A stretch of DNA of 24,476 bases from Candidatus Woesebacteria bacterium (GTDB lineage Bacteria > Patescibacteriota > Microgenomatia > UBA8517), in contig JAUYMM010000016.1 of the NCBI GenBank assembly GCA_030699485.1, positions 1-24,476 on the forward strand, given 5' to 3'. The position numbers were made by a program, and so were the translations under genes. This document shows, in pieces, positions 20,236-24,476 of this stretch; positions within the stretch are counted from its first letter, which is position 1, and each line of letters starts with the position of its first letter. Under the pieces are notes generated by a model, which searched no databases, was not told the DNA's origin, and saw only the letters and a program-made list of their open reading frames with translations.

Positions 20236-20265
20236 TTGCGTATTGGGTATGTTATTTGATATAAT
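20236..20265 (+). promoter_or_regulatory. Promoter of the rplC-led S10 operon
   Basis: TTGCGT at 20236-20241, an 18-bp spacer and TATAAT at 20260-20265, preceded by TG (20257-20258) as an extended -10. The predicted start near 20272 leaves an 86-nt leader before rplC, the longest leader in the window. Confidence 0.7.
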
Positions 20266-20271
20266 TCAACA

Positions 20272-20357
20272 TTAGAAATTATGGAGGTGTATTTAACAAA
20301 GTAGCCTCGGGAAATTACAAAAAGCAGAACAAGCGCTTTTGGGCGCTTTTTTTTATC
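20272..20357 (+). promoter_or_regulatory. rplC operon leader with a possible 7-codon leader peptide
   Basis: The leader contains ATG GAG GTG TAT TTA ACA AAG TAG (20281-20304), a possible short peptide that overlaps a GGAGGT sequence. GAGGT (20284-20288) can pair with GCCTC (20304-20308). The terminator hairpin follows at 20331-20354. The order of leader, switchable hairpin and terminator before a ribosomal-protein operon is what transcription attenuation looks like; the regulator is not identified. Confidence 0.45.
20331..20354 (+). terminator. Terminator-like hairpin (attenuator) directly before rplC
   Basis: AAGCGC (20331-20336) pairs with GCGCTT (20343-20348) around TTTTGG, and an uninterrupted T8 run spans 20347-20354, three bases before the rplC ATG at 20358. 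It has the full form of an intrinsic terminator but lies downstream of the operon's own promoter, so it must be read through or regulated. Confidence 0.8.
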
Positions 20358-21041
20358 ATGAATATATTATTTGGTACAAAAGGAACAATGTCTCAAACCT
20401 TTATAGAAGGGTTTAGGATTCCTGTCACAAAAATAACCCTCGGGCCTTGTGTTGTTACACAAATTAAAAACGAAAAAAGAGATGGTTACTGGGCAATTCA
20501 ATTAGGTACAGGAACTAAAAAAATAAAGAATACTTCAAAATTAAATCCAAGATACATCAAAGAAGTTAGATTAACCAGTGAACCAAAGTACAAGGTAGGA
20601 GATATTATAAATGCTGGTGACATTTTTCATAAAGGAGATGTTGTATCAGTTACAGCAGTTAGTAAAGGTAAAGGTTTTGCAGGAGGAGTAAAAAGATATG
20701 GTTTTAAAGGTGGACCAAAAACTCATGGTCAAAGTGATCGTCATAGAGCTCCTGGATCAATTGGACAAACAACAACTCCAGGGAGAGTATATAAAGGTAA
20801 AAAAATGGCAGGTAGAATGGGCGGAGAACAGGTTACAGTAAAAAATTTGCATGTTATAGAAGTTGATAATGAAAAAAATGAAATTGTTATTTCAGGTGCA
20901 ATTCCAGGAAGAACTGGAATTTTCGTACAAGTGAGTAAAATTAAGGCTGGGACGCTTAAAGATTTAGAACATGAAGTAGTTGCAACTATTGTAGAAGGTG
21001 AACCAGAAGAAGTAAAAGAGGAGGTTAAGAGTGAAAGTTAA
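20358..21041 (+). CDS. rplC: Ribosomal protein uL3
   Basis: 227 residues: MNILFGTKGTMSQTF at the N-terminus, KGKGFAGGVKRYGFKGGPKT, the 23S-contacting HGQSDRHRAPGSIGQTTTPG, then RVYKGKKMAGRMGGEQVTVK and an acidic C-terminal tail (EGEPEEVKEEVKSES). The ATG begins three bases after the U-tract of the attenuator-like hairpin and has no Shine-Dalgarno site other than GGAGGT 70 nt upstream. It overlaps rplD by 11 nt and leads the S10 operon here because rpsJ is separated from it. Confidence 0.97.
   Translation: MNILFGTKGTMSQTFIEGFRIPVTKITLGPCVVTQIKNEKRDGYWAIQLGTGTKKIKNTSKLNPRYIKEVRLTSEPKYKVGDIINAGDIFHKGDVVSVTAVSKGKGFAGGVKRYGFKGGPKTHGQSDRHRAPGSIGQTTTPGRVYKGKKMAGRMGGEQVTVKNLHVIEVDNEKNEIVISGAIPGRTGIFVQVSKIKAGTLKDLEHEVVATIVEGEPEEVKEEVKSES
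21018..21024 (+). promoter_or_regulatory. Shine-Dalgarno site of rplD
   Basis: GAGGAGG, six bases before a GTG start at 21031. It supports the GTG, the only non-ATG start I accept in this window. Confidence 0.8.
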
Positions 21042-21642
21042 ATTATATACAGTAAAAGGTGAAGTTAAAGGAGATATAAGTCTTCCAAAAGAATATAACC
21101 TTAAAACGTCTAATTCCTTACTTTTACAAGCTGTAAGAGTTTATGAAGACAGAACACATTTTGGTTTAGCAAGAGTTAAGACAAGGTCAGAAATTAATAA
21201 AACAAGAAAGAAATTATATAAACAAAAAGGTACGGGTGGGGCAAGGCATGGCGCAAAATCAGCACATATTTTTGTTGGTGGAGGAGTAGCTCATGGACCA
21301 AAAGGAGAAAAAAGGGATTTAATTCTTCCTCTAAAAATGAAAAGAAAAGCACTTTATCTTTCTTTAATTAAAAAGTTTAATTTAAAAACTGCAATATTAG
21401 TTGAAGGACTTAATAAAGTTTCAAAAACATCAGAAGCTAATAAAATGATAAAGACACTTAAAGATAATTTTAAAATAAAATCAAAAGTTGTTATAGTTTT
21501 TTCAAAAGAAAATTATAAATCTGCAAAATATTTTAAAAATATAAAAAATGTTTTAGTTAATGATTTTCCATCCTTAAATGCTTTTAGTGTTTTGACATCT
21601 AATATAATGTTTATGGATAGTTCTATATTTAAATCAAAATGA
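21031..21642 (+). CDS. rplD: Ribosomal protein uL4
   Basis: 203 residues from a GTG start. The conserved tunnel loop is clear: RVKTRSEINKTRKKLYKQKG then TGGARHGAKSAHIFVGGGVA and HGPKGEKRDLILPLKMKRKA. The C-terminal Rossmann-like half (KTAILVEGLNKVSK, KVVIVFSKENYKSAKYFKNI, VLVNDFPSLNAFSVLTS) is normal. In enterobacteria L4 represses the S10 operon by attenuation; whether that applies to the leader found here is untested. The stop overlaps the rplW start (ATGA). Confidence 0.97.
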   Translation: MKVKLYTVKGEVKGDISLPKEYNLKTSNSLLLQAVRVYEDRTHFGLARVKTRSEINKTRKKLYKQKGTGGARHGAKSAHIFVGGGVAHGPKGEKRDLILPLKMKRKALYLSLIKKFNLKTAILVEGLNKVSKTSEANKMIKTLKDNFKIKSKVVIVFSKENYKSAKYFKNIKNVLVNDFPSLNAFSVLTSNIMFMDSSIFKSK

Positions 21643-21929
21643 ATTTAAAACCAATATTTACAGAAAAAAGTATGAATCAAGCCAAAAGTGGTAGGTATTC
21701 ATTTTGGTTTTTACCAAAATTTAGTAAAAATCAAATAAAAGTTATTTTAGAAAAAACTCTTGATATTAAAATTGATTCTATCAAAACACAAAATTATAAA
21801 AAAATGATGGCAAAAACAATGAGGGGTACAGTAAAAACTATCCCCGCAAAAAAGAAAGTTTTAATAACTTTAAAATCAGGAAAAATTGAACTTTTTGCAG
21901 ATGAAGTTAAAAGTAGTAAATCAAAATGA
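21639..21929 (+). CDS. rplW: Ribosomal protein uL23
   Basis: 96 residues: PIFTEKSMNQAKSGRYSFWF, a KNQIKVILEKTLDIKIDSIKT core, then MRGTVKTIPAKKKVLITLKS and a short basic tail. L23 sits at the exit of the ribosomal tunnel and docks nascent-chain factors. ATGA overlaps on both sides (with rplD and rplB) imply coupled translation; no Shine-Dalgarno site is visible. Confidence 0.95.
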   Translation: MNLKPIFTEKSMNQAKSGRYSFWFLPKFSKNQIKVILEKTLDIKIDSIKTQNYKKMMAKTMRGTVKTIPAKKKVLITLKSGKIELFADEVKSSKSK

Positions 21930-22684
21930 CAAAACTTAAAACATTATTAAAAAAGAGTTCAGGAAGAAGTAAAGGAACAATTACTGTCAGGCATCAAGGT
22001 GGACGAGCAAAAAGATTTCTAAGAGTAATTGATTTTAAAAGAAGTAAGAAAGACGTCTGGGCAAAAGTAGAAGCAATTGAATATGATCCAAACAGAAATG
22101 CTGGACTAGCAAAATTGGTTTACCCTGACGGTACAAGATCGTATATAATAGCACCTCTTTCTTTAAAAGAAAGTATGAAGGTCATTGCATCAAACGATGC
22201 ACCTTTAGAAATTGGTAACTGTTTGCCGTTAGAAAAAATTCCAGTAGGTACAGCAGTTCATAATATTGAGATAAGAAGTGGCAAAGGTGGTCAAATTGCA
22301 AGAGGAGCAGGAATAGTAGCATCTGTTTTTGGTAAAGATGAAACACACGTTTTAATCAAAATGCCTTCAGGTGAGATTAGAAAATTTGATCCTGCTTGCA
22401 CTGCAGTAATAGGCCAAGTAGGCAATGTTGATGATAAAAATAAAAATTTAAGAAAAGCAGGAGCCAACAGATGGAGAGGTAAAAGACCAACAGTAAGAGG
22501 TGTTGCCATGCATCCTGGAGCCCATCCTCACGGGGGTGGAGAAGGTAGAAGTGGAATTGGTTTAAAGTATCCAAAGACACCTTGGGGTAAAAAAGCGGTT
22601 GGTAAAACTAGAAGCCCAAAGAAATATTCGGATAGTGTAATTGTACAAGGAAGAAAAAGAGGAAAGGCTGGTTTATTTAAATAA
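21926..22684 (+). CDS. rplB: Ribosomal protein uL2, N-terminally short
   Basis: 252 residues against about 273-276 in most bacteria. The first residues (MTKLKTLLKKSSGRSKGTIT) align with E. coli residues from about 29 on, so the usual basic N-terminal arm (KYKPTSPGRR block) is absent. An in-frame TAA at 21917-21919 shows the start cannot be moved upstream. The rest is intact: EYDPNRNAGLAKLVYPDG, PVGTAVHNIE, GKGGQIARGAG, RPTVRGVAMHPGAHPHGGGE with the peptidyl-transferase-adjacent His of HGGGEG. ATGA overlap with rplW. Confidence 0.96.
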   Translation: MTKLKTLLKKSSGRSKGTITVRHQGGRAKRFLRVIDFKRSKKDVWAKVEAIEYDPNRNAGLAKLVYPDGTRSYIIAPLSLKESMKVIASNDAPLEIGNCLPLEKIPVGTAVHNIEIRSGKGGQIARGAGIVASVFGKDETHVLIKMPSGEIRKFDPACTAVIGQVGNVDDKNKNLRKAGANRWRGKRPTVRGVAMHPGAHPHGGGEGRSGIGLKYPKTPWGKKAVGKTRSPKKYSDSVIVQGRKRGKAGLFK

Positions 22685-22685
22685 T

Positions 22686-22967
22686 ATGTCAAGAAGCTCT
22701 AAAAAGGGACCATATGTAGATGAAAGGCTTGTAAAGAAGTTAGAACTTGGGCTGGGTCAAAAAGAAAATCCAATAAAAACATGGTCAAGAGCATGCCAAA
22801 TTCCACCAGAATTTGTTAATAAATATTTTACTGTTCATAACGGCAAGATATTTATTGATGTTTTTGTGAGTGAAGACATGGTTGGACATTCTTTAGGTGA
22901 ATTTTCACCAACAAGAACATTTAAAGGACACGGAGAAGTTGTTAAGAGAACAATGGACAAAACATGA
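22686..22967 (+). CDS. rpsS: Ribosomal protein uS19
   Basis: 93 residues from the ATG at 22686 (MSRSSKKGPYVDERLVKKLE), the standard S19 N-terminus. The frame stays open upstream to 22641, but that part overlaps the end of rplB and has no family similarity. TWSRACQIPPEFVNKYFTVH, GHSLGEFSPTRTFKGHG and the C-terminal basic tail match. Its stop overlaps the rplV start (ATGA). Confidence 0.96.
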   Translation: MSRSSKKGPYVDERLVKKLELGLGQKENPIKTWSRACQIPPEFVNKYFTVHNGKIFIDVFVSEDMVGHSLGEFSPTRTFKGHGEVVKRTMDKT

Positions 22968-23314
22968 TGGAATTTAAATCTGAACAAAAATATTTAATAC
23001 TAAGCCCAAGAAAAATCAGGCCTGTTGTTGATGTTATTAAAAAAATGACACCTATAAAAGCTTTGGAAAAACTGCCATTTATTAAAAAAAGAGCATCTGA
23101 ATTTATTTTAAAGGTAATTAAATCAGCACTTGCTAACGCAAGTCAAAAAGGAGTAAGTGCAGAGAATTTAATTTTTAAAGAAATTCAAATTGGTGAAGGA
23201 CCAAGACTTAAAAGAGGTCAGCCAGTATCTCGTGGCAGATGGCATCCTATTAAAAAAAGAATGGCACACATCAAAGTTATATTAGAAAGTAAGAAAAATG
23301 GGACAAAAAGTTAA
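22964..23314 (+). CDS. rplV: Ribosomal protein uL22
   Basis: 116 residues with the family blocks YLILSPRKIRPVVDVIKKMT, KRASEFILKVIKSALANASQ and the extended tunnel hairpin GPRLKRGQPVSRGRWHPIKK followed by RMAHIKVIL. The length is normal. ATG at 22964 overlaps the rpsS stop by 4 nt; the next codon is also ATG. It overlaps rpsC by 17 nt. Confidence 0.96.
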   Translation: MMEFKSEQKYLILSPRKIRPVVDVIKKMTPIKALEKLPFIKKRASEFILKVIKSALANASQKGVSAENLIFKEIQIGEGPRLKRGQPVSRGRWHPIKKRMAHIKVILESKKNGTKS

Positions 23315-23933
23315 TCCAATTGGTTTTAGAACAGGCAGAATGACTGGCTGGAAATCTAGATGGTTTTCTGACAGTGGTGTTTATAAAGATTTACTACTTG
23401 AGGATTTTGCAATAAGAAAAGAATTAATGAAAAAATTGGCAGTTGCAGGAATTATTGGAGTTGAAATTGAAAGACAACCAAAAAGCATTGTAATAATAGT
23501 TACAGTATCAAGACCTGGTGTAGTAATAGGCAGAGGAGGATCAGGGATTGAGGACTTAAAGAAATTTGTAATATCAATCCTAAAATCAAAACAGCAAAAA
23601 ATTGATCTTAAGGTAAATGAAGTAAAAAATCCTGAACTTTCTGCTTATTTAGTTGCAGAAAGGGTAGCACAAGATTTGGAAAGAAGAATTCCGCACAGAA
23701 GATCTGTAACGAAATCAATAGAGAGAGTAATGGCCGCAGGAGCAGGAGGAATTAAGATTGTCTTAGGTGGTCGTATTAATGGAGCTGAAATTTCAAGAGT
23801 TGAAAAATTTCATCAAGGATCAGTTCCAACACAGACTTTAAGAGAAGATATTGATTATGCAGAGCGACCGGCTTTAACAAAAAGAGGCTATGTCGGTGTA
23901 AAAGTCTGGATACACAGAAAAGAACAAAACTAA
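23298..23933 (+). CDS. rpsC: Ribosomal protein uS3
   Basis: 211 residues: MGQKVNPIGFRTGRMTGWKS, the KH domain with VSRPGVVIGRGGSGIEDLKK (GxxG loop GRGG), then AERVAQDLERRIPHRRSVTK, GAGGIKIVLGGRINGAEISR and a C-terminus AERPALTKRGYVGVKVWIHR. S3 lines the mRNA entry channel. It overlaps rplV by 17 nt and rplP by 1 nt (TAATG). Confidence 0.97.
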   Translation: MGQKVNPIGFRTGRMTGWKSRWFSDSGVYKDLLLEDFAIRKELMKKLAVAGIIGVEIERQPKSIVIIVTVSRPGVVIGRGGSGIEDLKKFVISILKSKQQKIDLKVNEVKNPELSAYLVAERVAQDLERRIPHRRSVTKSIERVMAAGAGGIKIVLGGRINGAEISRVEKFHQGSVPTQTLREDIDYAERPALTKRGYVGVKVWIHRKEQN

Positions 23934-24337
23934 TGTTACAACCAAAGAAAGAAAAATTTACAAAGAACTTTAGAGGTAGAAGAAGAGGTACAGCACTTCG
24001 TGGTAGTTCTGTTTCCTTTGGAGATTTTGGGCTAAAATCATTAGAAGTATCATGGGTAACAGCAGCTCAGATTGAGGCTGCTAGAAAAGCAATTACCCAT
24101 CACTTAAAAAGAGGTGGTAAGGTTTGGATTAGAATTTTTCCAGACAAACCAATTTCAGGTAGAGCTGCTGGAAAAAGAATGGGTGGGGGTAAAGGAGACG
24201 TTCAAAAACATGTAGCGGTTGTTAAACCGGGTAGAATAATGTTTGAAGTTGCGGGAGCACCAGATAAACTTGTAAAAGAAGCATTTATTAGAGCATCTGC
24301 TAAACTACCTGTTGCAACTAGAATGGTTATGAAATAA
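23933..24337 (+). CDS. rplP: Ribosomal protein uL16
   Basis: 134 residues: MLQPKKEKFTKNFRGRRRGT, ALRGSSVSFGDFGLKSLEVS, WVTAAQIEAARKAITHHLKR, then RIFPDKPISGRAAGKRMGGG and KGDVQKHVAVVKPGRIMFEV. The loop with GRAAGKRMGGGKG reaches the peptidyl-transferase region. Coupled by TAATG overlaps to rpsC before it and rpmC after it. Confidence 0.97.
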   Translation: MLQPKKEKFTKNFRGRRRGTALRGSSVSFGDFGLKSLEVSWVTAAQIEAARKAITHHLKRGGKVWIRIFPDKPISGRAAGKRMGGGKGDVQKHVAVVKPGRIMFEVAGAPDKLVKEAFIRASAKLPVATRMVMK

Positions 24338-24476
24338 TGAAAATTAAAGAACTTAAAAGTTTAAAAAGTGAAGAAATAAAGAAATTAGAAGATCTAGTCT
24401 CTAAAAAGAAACTTCTTCTTTTAAAAAATGCAGTTAAGATTGCAGGTGGCAAAGAAAAGAATTTAAAACACGCATG
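24337..24476 (+). CDS. rpmC: Ribosomal protein uL29, 3'-truncated by the window
   Basis: The first 46 codons are visible: MKIKELKSLKSEEIKKLEDL, a charged helix, then LLLLKNAVKIAGGKEKNLKH. The MKIKEL start, helix-turn-helix pattern and position right after rplP identify L29. TAATG overlap with rplP. The remaining codons (about 20) lie beyond the window. Confidence 0.85.
   Translation, partial: MKIKELKSLKSEEIKKLEDLVSKKKLLLLKNAVKIAGGKEKNLKHA

Noticed and set aside
20283..20288. GGAGGT as the rplC ribosome binding site
   Set aside because: It is 70 nt upstream of the ATG, far outside the working distance; it is better seen as part of the leader.
22641..22685. Upstream extension of rpsS
   Set aside because: These 15 codons overlap the end of rplB and are unlike any S19; the ATG at 22686 gives the standard N-terminus.
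1..24476. CRISPR arrays, tRNA or rRNA genes, transposases or integrases
   Set aside because: None was found: no regularly spaced direct repeats of 20-40 bp with unique spacers, no cloverleaf, no DDE/tyrosine/serine recombinase motifs. The only tandem array is the CTAG heptamer repeat.

Overview
The window is a 24.5 kb AT-rich stretch of bacterial chromosome. It has compact, overlapping genes, and TGA is used as a stop (for example at the ends of fusA and rplD), so the code is the standard one. The divergent, often shortened translation and transcription proteins, the many small uncharacterised genes and the scarcity of Shine-Dalgarno sites suggest a Patescibacteria/CPR genome, probably of the Microgenomates type. 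That placement is an inference from style; no rRNA gene is present to test it.

Layout. 1-1373: end of ruvX, a small zinc-ribbon protein gene and mltG, all overlapping. 1383-2063: a toxin-antitoxin pair (ribbon-helix-helix antitoxin, PIN toxin). 2105-10187: an rpoB promoter, then rpoB-rpoC-rpsL-rpsG, closed by a terminator. 10191-14298: an accessory island that splits the str operon between rpsG and fusA. It holds a five-zinc-module nuclease, a hypothetical gene, two very small genes with near-identical promoters, a uracil-DNA-glycosylase-superfamily gene, an ORF6N/PLD-like gene and a methyltransferase-like gene. 14315-18141: fusA, tuf and rpsJ. 18144-20210: a second accessory block between rpsJ and rplC, with a squalene/phytoene-synthase-like gene, a RelE/RelB-type pair on the minus strand and a Cys/His-rich small gene. 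20236-24476: the rest of the S10 operon (rplC, rplD, rplW, rplB, rpsS, rplV, rpsC, rplP, start of rpmC) with its own promoter and a terminator-like hairpin just before rplC.

Main observations. (1) The last 88 bp of rpsJ are repeated with one mismatch after the phytoene-synthase-like gene, and a decayed third copy of the S10 C-terminal codons lies after the toxin-antitoxin pair. The 3' end of rpsJ therefore looks like a repeatedly used insertion site, as tRNA 3' ends are elsewhere. (2) The 5' leader of fusA consists almost entirely of five exact 7-bp units, CTAGNNN, placed where a ribosome binding site would be. (3) EF-G has NKLN in place of the universal NKxD guanine-recognition motif, and an altered G5 loop. 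(4) Many genes, including tuf, have a -10 box only 5-7 nt before the start codon, which predicts leaderless mRNAs. (5) The fusA promoter is duplicated inside the island, and two tiny genes share a second promoter family.

The core genes supply transcription (beta and beta' subunits), elongation factors and ribosomal proteins. The accessory genes are concentrated at three operon boundaries: before rpoB, between rpsG and fusA, and between rpsJ and rplC.
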